From: Sphaerisporangium sp040683095
Lineage (GTDB): Bacteria > Actinomycetota > Actinomycetes > Streptosporangiales > Streptosporangiaceae
Assembly: GCF_040683095.1 (NCBI RefSeq)
Contig: NZ_JBFBCI010000014.1
Location: forward strand, 1 to 64,000
Length of the DNA stretch: 64,000 nucleotides
Direction: 5' to 3'
The position numbers and the translations under genes were made by a program. The notes beneath the pieces are model-generated. The model made no database searches. It saw only the letters and a program-made list of their open reading frames with translations, and was not told the DNA's origin. Positions within the stretch are counted from its first letter, which is position 1. The number at the start of each line of letters is the position of its first letter. This document shows positions 24,389 through 33,401 of this stretch, piece by piece.

Positions 24389-24682
24389 ATGAAAACGATC
24401 ACCACGGCGGCGCGCGAGGAGAAACCCGAGGCCCCCGCGGAGGGGGCCGAACTCCTGCGGCTGTGTGACCATCTGGGGCGGCTCGGGCTGAGGTCCGAGC
24501 TCTGTGACGCCGGGACCGCGCTGCTGGTGCAGCGCCCGGACGTGGGCCTGCCGCTGTGGGTCTTCGTCGGGTACGGCGGCGCGTACTACTCCTGGCAGTC
24601 GGCCGAGAAACGGCACCTGGTGTGCGACGCCGCGGGTGCCGCGCGCGTGCTGGCCGACTACATCAGCGGGCGGGTCTACTGA
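24389..24682 (+). CDS. conserved hypothetical protein (97 aa)
   Basis: A soluble protein of 97 residues. The middle GLRSELCDAGTALLVQRP and VFVGYGGAYYSWQSAEKRH are well formed, with the coding bias of the window, and a C-terminal helix AARVLADYISGRVY. GGAGGG lies eight bases before the ATG at 24389. I do not recognise a named family, though short proteins of this shape are common in actinomycetes. It is followed by a convergent protease gene. Confidence 0.65.
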   Translation: MKTITTAAREEKPEAPAEGAELLRLCDHLGRLGLRSELCDAGTALLVQRPDVGLPLWVFVGYGGAYYSWQSAEKRHLVCDAAGAARVLADYISGRVY

Positions 24683-24758
24683 CGCGGGCCCGGTCCGGCG
24701 GGGGATCTTCGATCCCCCGCCGGGTTCATCCGGTCAGGTGTGGTCGGGTTCGGTCCCG

Positions 24759-26744
24759 TCAGAAGAAGTCGCGGGACTGCAGGGGAAGGACGACGTCCTT
24801 GGGCCCCTGCCACTCCCCGTCCGCCGGAGCGGGCGCGAAGTCCAATGTGGTCGGCGGGTTCGCGTCCTGGGCCGCGTCCACGGAGTCGACGGAGTTCACG
24901 GCGGCGAGCGGCAGCCAGATCTTGCTCGCCGCCAGGTCGACGGTGACCGTGGCCGCCGCCGGCTGGTCGGGGATCGTCTCGGTGACGTCGCTACCGGCCA
25001 GGATGACCGCGAGCCGGTGCCCCGGCTTCACGATGTAGTCGCCCGGCAGCGTCTTCCAGGTGAACTGGTAGTTCGTGCCCGGCGTCAGCGTGTCCGGCGT
25101 CGTCAGGGAGCGGCGGTTGTGCGCGTCCAGCCAGCCCTTGGCCACGATCTCCACCGGCCTCTTGGAGATGACGGTCTGCGTCTGCCGGTAGCAGGCGTCG
25201 TCGTCGGCCGTGCTCTCCCCGTGGCAGCTCTCCGTGGTGAGCGTCCTGATGCCGCCCGCGGACGCGTGGTTGACCCGGTAGTCCTCGCCGTAGTCCACGA
25301 CCAGGGCCGTGAGGTTGGCGTCCGGCTGGTCGAGCTTGGCCCGGATGTCGATGGTCGGTGTGCCGGAGAATCGCACGGCCCGCTTCAGCGGCGGGGTGAG
25401 GAACGTCAGCCGGTTCGGCGAGACATCCGTCGGGTTGGACACCATCCTGCTCTCGGACTGGCTCGGGTCGTCGACGAACGAGAGCGTCGTGCCCCTGCGG
25501 GCGGGCAGCAGGCCGAGGGCACCCTGCGCGTCGTCGCCCGGGCGCAGCCACAGCGGGATGGTCAGCGACCGCGACGGCCAGTCCGCCTGCTTCACCCACT
25601 GGCCGGAGGTGAGCTGCAGGTCCACCTTGGGCTCGCGCGTGATGCCGTTGTCGATGCCGTGCAGCCAGCGGTCGAACCAGGCGTGCAGGGTGTCGATCCA
25701 CTCCTCGCGCTTGAAGTCGAACGGGTCGACGTGCCCGTACTGCGACAGCCACAGCTTGCGTGGCACCCCGCGCCTGGCCAGGGCCTCCCAGTAGGTGGTG
25801 AAGTGGTCGGCCTTGACGTTCAGGTCGCCGAGCCCGTGCACGGCGAACACGCTCGCGCGCACCTTGCTCACGTCGCCGAGGGTGCCGGTGACGTAGTTGC
25901 GCTCGTTCCAGAAGGCGTTGTAGTTGCCGGTCGCGTCGTCCTGCTCGTCGTGCAGCCGCTGTCGCACGGCGGCGCACTTGGCGGGCGGGTCGGTGTCGAT
26001 GTACTCGGCGAGCCAGGGCATGTAGTCGTCGGTGTAGAGCACGCCGTTCATCCGCGTGTACCTGTACCAGCTGCTGATCGCCGAGATCGGGACGATCGTC
26101 TCCAGGCCCCGCACGCCGGTGGCCGCGACCGCGTTGGCCAGCGTGCCGTCGTAGGACTTGCCGATCATGCCGACCTTGCCCGTGGTCCAGCTCGCCGTGG
26201 CCACCGAGCCGTCCGGGTTGTAGCCCTTGACCCGGCCGTTCAGCCAGTCGACCACGGCCTTGCCCGCCGCGACGTCCGAGGCGCCGCCCACGTCCACGCA
26301 GCCGTCTGACCTGGTCGTCCCCAGCATGTCGACGAGCACGACGGCGTACCCGCGCGGCACGAAGTAGTTGTCGTAGAACAGCGGGAACTTCGTCGGCTGA
26401 CCCGAGGCGTCGTACTGCTTGCGCTCGCCCTCGTTGCCGCGGCCGGCGTTGTCGTAGTACGGGCTGTCGTCCATGATGACCGGCACCTTGAGGCCCCGGT
26501 CGGTCTCGCGGGGCCGGATGATGTCGACGTTCGCGAGGTCCTTCTTGCCGTCGCCGTCGCCGTCGATGGGGGTTTCGACGCGGACGTGCTCGCGGATGGC
26601 GTCGGCGTAGGAGAAGACGGGTTGCGTCCTCCCGTTCGCCACGGTGATCTGGGGTCCGGCCTGGGCGGACGCCACGCCGCCCGTCGTCGCCGTCAGCGCC
26701 AGGGTCACGCCGAGGGCGCAGAGCAATCTATGTGATTGCCGCAA
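24759..26744 (-). CDS. secreted Xaa-Pro dipeptidyl-peptidase (S15)
   Basis: A secreted serine peptidase of 661 residues that removes Xaa-Pro dipeptides from peptide N-termini. A signal peptide (LLCALGVTLALTATTGGVASAQA) precedes the catalytic domain. The nucleophile is the Ser of VGMIGKSYDGT; the His is likely in LSQYGHVDPFD. A C-terminal jelly-roll domain follows (TPTIDIRAKLDQPDANLT). I set the start at TTG 26744 because GGAGG lies seven bases before it. The longer GTG start at 26768 would put that ribosome site inside the gene and lengthen the signal peptide. It is a single gene. Confidence 0.85.
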   Translation of the reverse strand: MRQSHRLLCALGVTLALTATTGGVASAQAGPQITVANGRTQPVFSYADAIREHVRVETPIDGDGDGKKDLANVDIIRPRETDRGLKVPVIMDDSPYYDNAGRGNEGERKQYDASGQPTKFPLFYDNYFVPRGYAVVLVDMLGTTRSDGCVDVGGASDVAAGKAVVDWLNGRVKGYNPDGSVATASWTTGKVGMIGKSYDGTLANAVAATGVRGLETIVPISAISSWYRYTRMNGVLYTDDYMPWLAEYIDTDPPAKCAAVRQRLHDEQDDATGNYNAFWNERNYVTGTLGDVSKVRASVFAVHGLGDLNVKADHFTTYWEALARRGVPRKLWLSQYGHVDPFDFKREEWIDTLHAWFDRWLHGIDNGITREPKVDLQLTSGQWVKQADWPSRSLTIPLWLRPGDDAQGALGLLPARRGTTLSFVDDPSQSESRMVSNPTDVSPNRLTFLTPPLKRAVRFSGTPTIDIRAKLDQPDANLTALVVDYGEDYRVNHASAGGIRTLTTESCHGESTADDDACYRQTQTVISKRPVEIVAKGWLDAHNRRSLTTPDTLTPGTNYQFTWKTLPGDYIVKPGHRLAVILAGSDVTETIPDQPAAATVTVDLAASKIWLPLAAVNSVDSVDAAQDANPPTTLDFAPAPADGEWQGPKDVVLPLQSRDFF

Positions 26745-26870
26745 GGTGTGCCTCCGGGGGGTCAGCACGGATCATGTATGTAAGACACGTATCCCAGAGG
26801 ACAAACTGTGTAAATAGCTGCACATCTGTTCGCCGGGTGCGGCGAGGGGCGGGGCGGGCGCCGCGGGTCG

Positions 26871-27188
26871 TCAGCGGTCGCGCAGGCGGATCGCCGCCTC
26901 GATGCGCAGGCCGACCCCGACCATCGCGAGGATCAGCACGACGCCGACCAGGCTGAGCGGGAGCTCCCGCGTGAACAGCAGGGCGACGAGGAGGACCACC
27001 GGGGCCGACAGCAGAGCGAGGGTTCCCCACGACCGCACCAGCCCGGCGTCCTCGACGGCCCCGGCGCGCGCCGCGTCCGACGCGCGGCCCAGGGTGCCGG
27101 GCACTTTGCCGTTCCTCGGCTGGACGGTGGGTTGGGCGTCCGGTAGGCCGTCTACGTCGTCCGAGGGGGAGATGTCCGGGTCGCTCAT
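26871..27188 (-). CDS. small two-helix membrane protein
   Basis: A protein of 105 residues with an acidic N-terminal half (MSDPDISPSDDVDGLPDAQ) and two hydrophobic helices (LALLSAPVVLLVALLF and LSLVGVVLILAMVGVGL) before a charged tail. The family was not recognised. The ATG at 27188 is chosen because the upstream extension to 27305 has no family-like sequence and crosses a likely promoter. It is divergent from recQ. Confidence 0.55.
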   Translation of the reverse strand: MSDPDISPSDDVDGLPDAQPTVQPRNGKVPGTLGRASDAARAGAVEDAGLVRSWGTLALLSAPVVLLVALLFTRELPLSLVGVVLILAMVGVGLRIEAAIRLRDR

Positions 27189-27355
27189 GGCTCGAAGCAT
27201 CGCATATCCAGAAATTCCATGAAAGGCATGCACATCCTGGTGATATGAATGCGAGAACGGCCTGGTGGGACGCCGTCCTGTGGACGAAGGAAAGGTTGTC
27301 CACAACCCGCGCTCATACGTCCGGCGGGGGCGGAGCGGGCTCGTAAACTGGCGCG

Positions 27356-29230
27356 GTGACCTCCCCTGACACCGACACCCGAGCGGACGACGCGCTGCGC
27401 GTGCTGAACCGCGTCTTCGGCTACGCCTCGTTCCGCGAAGGCCAGCAGGAGATCATCGAGCACGTCGCCGGCGGCGAAGACGCGCTGGTGCTCATGCCGA
27501 CCGGCGGCGGAAAGTCGCTGTGTTACCAAATTCCCGCGCTGGTGCGCGACGGGGTCGGCGTCGTCGTCTCCCCGCTGATCGCCCTCATGCAGGACCAGGT
27601 CCACGCCCTGACGGCGCTCGGCGTGCGGGCGGGGTTCCTCAACTCCACGCAGGAGCCCGAAGACCGCAGGCAGGTCGAGTCGGCGTTCCTCGTGGGCGAG
27701 CTCGACCTGCTCTACCTCGCGCCCGAGCGCCTGCGCCTGGAGTCCACCCTGGCGCTGCTCGCCCGCGGCGCGATCTCCGTCTTCGCCATCGACGAGGCCC
27801 ACTGCGTCGCCCAGTGGGGGCACGACTTCCGGCCCGACTACCTCGCCCTGTCCGTGCTCCAGGAGCGCTGGCCGACGGTGCCCCGCATCGCGCTCACCGC
27901 GACCGCGACCGAGGCCACCCGCGCCGAGATCGCCGCCCGGCTCGGCCTGCGCGAGGCGCGCCACTTCGTCGCGAGCTTCGACCGCCCCAACATCCAGTAC
28001 CGCATCGTGCCGAAGAACGAGCCCCGGCGGCAGTTGCTCAAGCTCGTCCGCGACGAGCACCCCGGCGACGCGGGCATCGTGTACTGCCTGTCCCGGGCCT
28101 CGGTCGAGAAGACCGCCGAGTTCCTCGTCCAGAACGGCATTCCGGCCCTGCCCTACCACGCGGGGCTCGACGCCCGCACTCGCGCCGAGAACCAGTCCCG
28201 CTTCCTGCGTGAGGACGGCCTGGTCATGGTCGCCACGATCGCCTTCGGCATGGGCATCGACAAACCGGACGTCCGCTTCGTCGCCCACCTCGACCTCCCC
28301 AAATCCGTCGAGGGCTACTACCAGGAGACCGGCCGCGCGGGGCGTGACGGCCTGCCCTCCACCGCCTGGCTCGCGTACGGGCTGAGCGACGTCGTCCAGC
28401 AGCGCCGGCTGATCGACACCTCCGAGGGGGACGACGCCCACCGTCGCCGCCTCGCGGTTCACCTCGACGCCATGCTCGCGCTCTGCGAGACGATCGAGTG
28501 CCGCCGGGCCCGGCTCCTTGACTACTTCGGGCAGGCCGCCACCACCTGCGGCAACTGCGACGCCTGCCTCGACCCGCCGCAGTCCTGGGACGGGACGATC
28601 GCCGCCCAGAAGCTTCTGTCCACGGTGTTCCGGCTGCAACGCGAGCGGCGGCAGAAGTTCGGCGCCGGGCAGATCATCGACATCCTGCTCGGGCGGCAGA
28701 CCCCCAAGGTCACCCAGTTCGGTCATGACTCGCTGACGGTCTTCGGCGTCGGCACCGAACTGAGCGAGCCCGAGTGGCGCGGCGTGGTGCGCCAGTCGCT
28801 CGCCCAGGGGCTCCTCGGCGTCGAGGGCGACTACGGCACGCTGGTGCTGACCGAGGCCAGCGGCGACGTGCTCGGCCGCCGGCGCGAGGTCCTGTTCCGG
28901 CGCGAGCCCGAGAAGCCCGCCCGCGCCCCGAAGCCCCGCCGTTCCGCCTCTCCCGCCGCCGACCTGGCCGAGGAGGCCGTTCCGGTCTTCGAGCGGCTGC
29001 GCGCCTGGCGCGCCGCCACGGCCAAAGAGCAGGGCGTCCCCGCATACGTGATCTTCCACGACTCGACGTTGCGCGAGATCGCGGCCGTGGCTCCCACCTC
29101 GCCGGACGAGCTCGGGAAGGTGAGCGGCGTCGGCGAGAACAAGCTGGCCAAGTACGGCCGGCAGGTCCTGGACGTCTTAGCGCTCGCCGATGCGCCCCTC
29201 ACCGATCCGGTCGCCGGCGACGGCGTCTGA
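27356..29230 (+). CDS. recQ: RecQ-family ATP-dependent DNA helicase
   Basis: A 3'-5' DNA helicase of 624 residues for repair and fork restart. Walker A is PTGGGKSLCYQIP with Lys53, motif II is IDEAHCVAQWGHDFRPDY near residue 146, motif III is ALTATAT, motif V/VI is FGMGIDKPDVRFVAH and QETGRAGRDG. The RecQ zinc-binding region is CRRARLLDYFGQAATTCGNC with a final CDAC. A C-terminal HRDC-like domain covers about 545-610 (FHDSTLREIAAVAPTSPDEL). The GTG at 27356 begins the usual N-terminus. Its last 54 bases overlap the convergent tauE gene. Confidence 0.95.
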   Translation: MTSPDTDTRADDALRVLNRVFGYASFREGQQEIIEHVAGGEDALVLMPTGGGKSLCYQIPALVRDGVGVVVSPLIALMQDQVHALTALGVRAGFLNSTQEPEDRRQVESAFLVGELDLLYLAPERLRLESTLALLARGAISVFAIDEAHCVAQWGHDFRPDYLALSVLQERWPTVPRIALTATATEATRAEIAARLGLREARHFVASFDRPNIQYRIVPKNEPRRQLLKLVRDEHPGDAGIVYCLSRASVEKTAEFLVQNGIPALPYHAGLDARTRAENQSRFLREDGLVMVATIAFGMGIDKPDVRFVAHLDLPKSVEGYYQETGRAGRDGLPSTAWLAYGLSDVVQQRRLIDTSEGDDAHRRRLAVHLDAMLALCETIECRRARLLDYFGQAATTCGNCDACLDPPQSWDGTIAAQKLLSTVFRLQRERRQKFGAGQIIDILLGRQTPKVTQFGHDSLTVFGVGTELSEPEWRGVVRQSLAQGLLGVEGDYGTLVLTEASGDVLGRRREVLFRREPEKPARAPKPRRSASPAADLAEEAVPVFERLRAWRAATAKEQGVPAYVIFHDSTLREIAAVAPTSPDELGKVSGVGENKLAKYGRQVLDVLALADAPLTDPVAGDGV

Positions 29231-30181
29231 CTCCGCCCGCGTGTCCGTGCGAGGCCATGGTAGGGCCGGAAGGCCGTGCCGGGTGCGCAGGAACATCCAG
29301 AAGAGCGGGGCCGCGAGCAGCACACCGACCAGCACCCACGCGGTCGCGATCGTGCTCACGCCGAACATCTTCAGCGCCGAGGCGAGCAGCACGAACGCCA
29401 GCGCCCGGCGGATCAAACCGCCGGGCGCGCGGGAGGAGATCCGCGAGCCGATGTAGACGCCGGGAATCGAGCCGACGAGCAGGGCCGCGGTGACCGACAG
29501 CTTGAAGTCCCCGAACAGCAGGTGCCCGAGCGCCGCCGACATGACCAGCGGAACGGCCTGCAACAGGTCGGTGCCGACGAGCTGGTTGGCCTTCAGCACC
29601 GGATACATCGCCAGCAGCGCAACGATGATCAGCGACCCCGACCCGACGGACGTCATCCCGACCACCAGCCCGCCGACGATCCCCACCAGGACGGTCGGAA
29701 GCGGGCGTACGGTGATCGGCGGCAGGTCCGTGGCGGCGGGCTCGCCGGGCAGCGCGGTGCGGCGGCTGGCGGGCGTGCGTCCCTCGGCGCGGTCCCTCAT
29801 GGCGAGGTAGCCCCGGACGGCCAGGCCCGCCGCCGCGATGAGCAGGGCGACCCCGAGCGCCTTCTGGATCACGTCCTGGACGTCCTTGCCGTCGCCCAGG
29901 GCCTTGGCGACCAGTACGCCGCAGAATGCCGCGGGCACCGAGCCCACGCACAGCCAGGCGACCAGTCTCAGGTTCACCGTCCCCCGGCGCAGGTGCACCA
30001 GGCTGCCGACCGGCTTCATCACGGCGGCCGCCACCAGGTCGCTCGACACCGCCGTGAGCGGAGGCACCCCGAAGAACGTCACCAGCATGGGCGTCATCAA
30101 GGCGCCGCCGCCCATGCCGGTCAGCCCGACGACGATCGCGACGAGGAACGACCCGATGGCCATGGTGTAGTCGAAGGACAC
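29177..30181 (-). CDS. TauE/SafE-family sulfite or organosulfonate exporter
   Basis: A membrane protein of 334 residues with about eight transmembrane helices in two related halves: GLTGMGGGALMTPMLVTFFG and, in the second half, VGMTSVGSGSLIIVALL. These Gly-rich motifs are diagnostic for TauE/SafE permeases, which export sulfite, sulfoacetate or similar anions. The C-terminus is soluble and its last residues lie over the recQ 3' end. The GTG start at 30181 has only an AGG upstream; an ATG six codons in is possible. Confidence 0.85.
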   Translation of the reverse strand: MSFDYTMAIGSFLVAIVVGLTGMGGGALMTPMLVTFFGVPPLTAVSSDLVAAAVMKPVGSLVHLRRGTVNLRLVAWLCVGSVPAAFCGVLVAKALGDGKDVQDVIQKALGVALLIAAAGLAVRGYLAMRDRAEGRTPASRRTALPGEPAATDLPPITVRPLPTVLVGIVGGLVVGMTSVGSGSLIIVALLAMYPVLKANQLVGTDLLQAVPLVMSAALGHLLFGDFKLSVTAALLVGSIPGVYIGSRISSRAPGGLIRRALAFVLLASALKMFGVSTIATAWVLVGVLLAAPLFWMFLRTRHGLPALPWPRTDTRAESDAVAGDRIGEGRIGER

Positions 30182-30330
30182 CCACTTAACCTACCCAAGA
30201 CCCCTGAAAACCTTCATTACCCGTCTCAAATCGCGAAACCCGCATCAACCTCCCCGCGCCAAATCCCGCCCTTATCCCCCCATTCCCCGCTAAACCCACC
30301 TTGCTCTGGCCGGCGACGGCGGGGTTCGAG

Positions 30331-31164
30331 TCAGAGGAGGGTCATCTGGCCTGACGGGGGCTGGGGGGCGCGGGTCTTCTTGAGGTGGCGCCATTGGGGG
30401 AGGTCGTCCAGGTAGGACCAGGACAGGCGGTGGTGGGGGGTCGGGCCGTCGCTCGCGAGGGTCCGCTGGTGCTGGGGGGAGGGATAACCGGCGTTGTCGG
30501 CGAAGCCGTAGGCCGGGTGGTCGGCGCCGAGGGCCTCCATGAGACGGTCGCGGCGCACCTTGGCCAGCACCGAGGCCGCGGCCACGGTCACCGACCGCTG
30601 GTCGGCCTTGACCTCGCACCGCACCCGCCACGCCTCGCCACCCTCCGCGGAGGCCGGCGCCCACGGCCTGCGCAGGTAGTCGTGCGCGCCGTCCAGGAGC
30701 ACCAGGTCCGGGCGGCTCGGCAGCGCGCCGAGCGCGCGTTCCGCGGCACGGCGCAACGCCTCGGTCATACCGACCTCGTCGATCTCCGCCGCGCTCGCCT
30801 CCCCGAAGGCGTGACAGGACAGCCAGCCCGGAAGGATCTCGGCGAACGCCTCGCGGTGGGCCCGCGTGAGCAGCTTGGAGTCGGTGAGCCGCACGGCGCG
30901 GTCGCCGCGCCCGGGCAGCTCCGGCGGCGGCGACAGGTCCGCGACCGCCGCGCACACGAGCACCGGCCCGGCCCACGCCCCCCGGCCGACCTCGTCCACC
31001 CCCGCGATCGCGACCGCCCCGCGGCCCCGCAGTTCCCGCTCGATCTCGTACCCGGCTTCCCGACGCGCCGCCCCGCCCGTGCGGGTGGCCCGCGCCGGTC
31101 GCGGGGCCGGCTCCAGCCCGGGGATGGCCTCGTGCTCGTCCTCGGGGGTGGGTGTGGTCCGCAT
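30331..31164 (-). CDS. rnhB: ribonuclease HII
   Basis: RNase HII cleaves the RNA strand of RNA-DNA hybrids and single ribonucleotides in DNA. The protein has 277 residues. The catalytic acids are Asp57-Glu58 in GVDEVGRG and the Asp of LVLLDGAHDYL, with the conserved VKADQRSVTVAAASVLAKV. The N-terminal ~45 residues are a Pro/Arg/Glu-rich extension absent from typical enzymes of about 200-230 residues, and the C-terminus is also extended. The start at ATG 31164 is uncertain, since no strong ribosome site is present. It is a single gene; the hairpin upstream belongs to the neighbour. Confidence 0.9.
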   Translation of the reverse strand: MRTTPTPEDEHEAIPGLEPAPRPARATRTGGAARREAGYEIERELRGRGAVAIAGVDEVGRGAWAGPVLVCAAVADLSPPPELPGRGDRAVRLTDSKLLTRAHREAFAEILPGWLSCHAFGEASAAEIDEVGMTEALRRAAERALGALPSRPDLVLLDGAHDYLRRPWAPASAEGGEAWRVRCEVKADQRSVTVAAASVLAKVRRDRLMEALGADHPAYGFADNAGYPSPQHQRTLASDGPTPHHRLSWSYLDDLPQWRHLKKTRAPQPPSGQMTLL

Positions 31165-31236
31165 CCGTTCATCATGGCAGCTCCCGGCGTCCGTGCCGGG
31201 GCTTGTGGCCGGTCCGTGGCCGGGTGAGGAAAGGGC

Positions 31237-31276
31237 GAAGGCCCGGACCCCGGTGGGCATCGGGGTCCGGGCCTTC
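31237..31276 (-). terminator. strong terminator after the secreted hydrolase gene
   Basis: A perfect 16-bp stem (31237-31252 with 31261-31276) and an 8-base loop lie 59 bases past the hydrolase stop codon and upstream of rnhB. Confidence 0.8.
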
Positions 31277-31335
31277 GGTGGGTAGCGGTAGTGGACGGTT
31301 CGGGCCGTACGGTCAGCCGCGCGGGCCGTACGGGC

Positions 31336-32391
31336 TCAGGGGGCGCAGGCGGCGAGCGAGGCCGGCGGCGGCGTGGTGGTCGGCGGGCCGAAGAAGAGCT
31401 TCGCGCAGTCGCTCAGGAAGGTGGGGTTCTCTTCGGGGATGTAGTGGCCGGAGTCGGGGACGATGACCTGGTGGACGTCGTCGGCGACCAGGCGGAAGGA
31501 GTCGGCGACGCCGGGCCCGAAGGAGTTCGCGCCACCGAGCGCGAGCACCGGCTGGGTCAGGCGGCGGGAGGCGTTGGCGGTGTTGTTGACCCCGTCCGCT
31601 GCGAAGGCCCGGTAGTACTCGTAGCCGGAGCTGCGCTTGGTCGGGCTCGAGTACGCCGCGTAGTAGGCGGTCTTGTCGATCAGTTCGGGGTGGGTGCTGA
31701 AGCCGAACATGTGGCCGAGGTAGGTCGGGACGTCGTCGTTGTCGAGGATCGTCTCGGGGATGGGCGCCGGCGCCATGTTGAACTTGAAGTGGAAGCTGAT
31801 GCCGTACAGGTTCTCCAGGCCGAACCCGGCGAGCGGGGTCTCCATGACGCCGATCTTGGTGACCTCGTTCGGGAAGTCACGGGCGTAGGGGTAGGCGATG
31901 AGAGCGCCGAGGTCGTGGCCGAGCAGAGCGACGGAGTTGAAGCCGAGCTTGACGACGGCCTGGTGGATCCGCTTGGCGGTGGTGGCCTTGTCGTAGCCGC
32001 CGTTCTGGGGGGTCGAGTCCCCGAGGCCCGGCAGGTCGAAAGCGATCACGGTGTGGGTCTTGGCGAGCTCTGGCATCACGTTGCGCCAGATCCACCAGGT
32101 CTGCGGCCAGCCGTGCATGAGCACGATGGCGGGGCCGGAGCCGCCCTTGACGTAGTGCAGGGTGCTGCCGCCGTCGACGGTGACCCTGCCGTGGGTGAAG
32201 ATCGTGGAAAAGCCTGCCGTGCCCGTCGACGGCTCGGGCACGGCGGTGCTCGCGCCGGCGCCGGCGGTCATGGCGAAGAGGCCGATCACCAGCGCGGCCA
32301 GCGCGCTCGTGACGCGTCCGACGCTCAGAACGCGGCCTCGTGCGCGCGGTGCTCGCCCGGTGTCGCGCGGGATGTTGTTCTCCAACGGCAT
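31336..32391 (-). CDS. secreted epoxide-hydrolase-like alpha/beta hydrolase
   Basis: An alpha/beta hydrolase of 351 residues. A basic N-terminus and hydrophobic stretch (SALAALVIGLFAMTAGAGAS) form a signal peptide. The oxyanion motif is LMHGWPQTWWIW. The nucleophile elbow is LLGHDLGALIA, where Asp replaces Ser, as in epoxide hydrolases and haloalkane dehalogenases. The catalytic His is in VVPDSGHYIPEENP. The substrate is unknown. The ATG at 32391 follows AAAGGAA; the longer frame to 32544 has no coding sense. Export of an epoxide-hydrolase-like enzyme suggests extracellular detoxification or modification. Confidence 0.85.
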   Translation of the reverse strand: MPLENNIPRDTGRAPRARGRVLSVGRVTSALAALVIGLFAMTAGAGASTAVPEPSTGTAGFSTIFTHGRVTVDGGSTLHYVKGGSGPAIVLMHGWPQTWWIWRNVMPELAKTHTVIAFDLPGLGDSTPQNGGYDKATTAKRIHQAVVKLGFNSVALLGHDLGALIAYPYARDFPNEVTKIGVMETPLAGFGLENLYGISFHFKFNMAPAPIPETILDNDDVPTYLGHMFGFSTHPELIDKTAYYAAYSSPTKRSSGYEYYRAFAADGVNNTANASRRLTQPVLALGGANSFGPGVADSFRLVADDVHQVIVPDSGHYIPEENPTFLSDCAKLFFGPPTTTPPPASLAACAP

Positions 32392-32774
32392 AGCAAATTC
32401 CTTTCCGTGGACCCGCGAACCACAGGGCCGGTCCGGTTTCGAGCCTGAGGGTCCACTTCTTTGGTGCGCTGAACCCCGGCCATCTCCGCGCCCGCCCATA
32501 TGCTCGGACGTCGGCGGAACTGGCCAGTTACCTGCCGTAACCATGTGGTCCGAATGAAGCGTGCACGACGCACGATGCCGACGTCTTCTTCGAGCGTGCT
32601 ATTCACATCGACACCTGAGGCCGCTGGAGACCCAGCAGGATCAGTGGAAGCGTCACCACCTGCGGAATCGACGGTTCCACGCGTCGATATCCGGCACTGC
32701 TTCCCGAACAGAACGGAAATATCCATAGGGGAGGGCCGTTTCGACCCCACCCCAGTTCGGTGACACGCCTGTAC
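32392..32774. other. intergenic region without a recognisable gene
   Basis: About 380 bp upstream of the secreted hydrolase. GC is lower than average. I see no reliable frame or RNA. It should contain the hydrolase promoter, but I cannot pick a clear -10/-35 pair. Confidence 0.45.
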
Positions 32775-33060
32775 TCACGAGCACTCACGGTGAGGGGGTC
32801 AAACACCACGATCAGGGGATGCGCCCCGGACAGGCTCACCTCGACCGTCCGGCGCACCGCCGGCCCCGCCTCGGCGGCGAGCCGGCCAGACCCGGCCGGG
32901 CCCCTGGTTCGTGGACCAGGGCGACGACGCGCCCGCCCGGCCCGAGCACCCGTCCCAGCTCCCGCCACAGCGGACGGTCATCGCGCAGCAGTCCCAGGCG
33001 GCGCGCGACGGGCGCCACCGAATTGACCGCGGGCCGAGTCCGTGGCGCGACACGTGCCGA
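32775..33060 (-). pseudogene. frameshifted methyltransferase remnant
   Basis: One frame reads LLRDDRPLWRELGRVLGPGG then RVVALVHEPGARPGLAG, the post-motif of a SAM methyltransferase (compare RVLRPGG). Near 32880 the sense shifts by one base to RLAAEAGPAVRRTVEVSLSG and HPLIVVFDPLTVSA. The SAM-binding motif I is missing. It is a decayed 3' part of a methyltransferase gene. Confidence 0.5.
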
Positions 33061-33155
33061 CACATCGCTCCGAAGATGGGCGTATACGGACTGGATCGTC
33101 ACTCTTCACGCCGCATTGGTTGTCCCGGCACGCCCGTACGCCGACAATGGCGGCC

Positions 33156-33401
33156 ATGAGGGATGCCGAACAGCAGCACGGCCACCACGGACTCCTCCAC
33201 GGCCTCGCCGAGCGGGTCAGCGAGCACCACGAGCGCGCCGCGCAGCGCCGTGAAGAGGAGGAACTGGCCGAGGCGGCCGACAGCGTGGCATTCGACCTGG
33301 ACGCCGATCTCGGTCACCCCACCCGGCATCACACGGCCGCGGCCTACGACGTGGACGCCGACCTCGGCGTCCAGGGACAGTCGCCGGAGCCGCGCGCCTA
33401 G
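33156..33401 (+). CDS. small charged hypothetical protein
   Basis: An 81-residue hydrophilic protein rich in His, Glu and Asp (EQQHGHHGLLHGLAERVSEH, then AFDLDADLGHPTRHH). No membrane helix and no family recognised. Of two possible ATG codons, 33147 and 33156, I chose the second; neither has a good ribosome binding site. It ends four bases inside the convergent oxidoreductase gene. Confidence 0.45.
   Translation: MRDAEQQHGHHGLLHGLAERVSEHHERAAQRREEEELAEAADSVAFDLDADLGHPTRHHTAAAYDVDADLGVQGQSPEPRA

Noticed and set aside
27185..29059. A 624-codon frame on the minus strand across recQ
   Set aside because: It mirrors recQ on the opposite strand, has Gly/Arg/Val/Glu-rich composition typical of antisense frames in high-GC DNA, and no recognisable domain. 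The recQ motifs are decisive.
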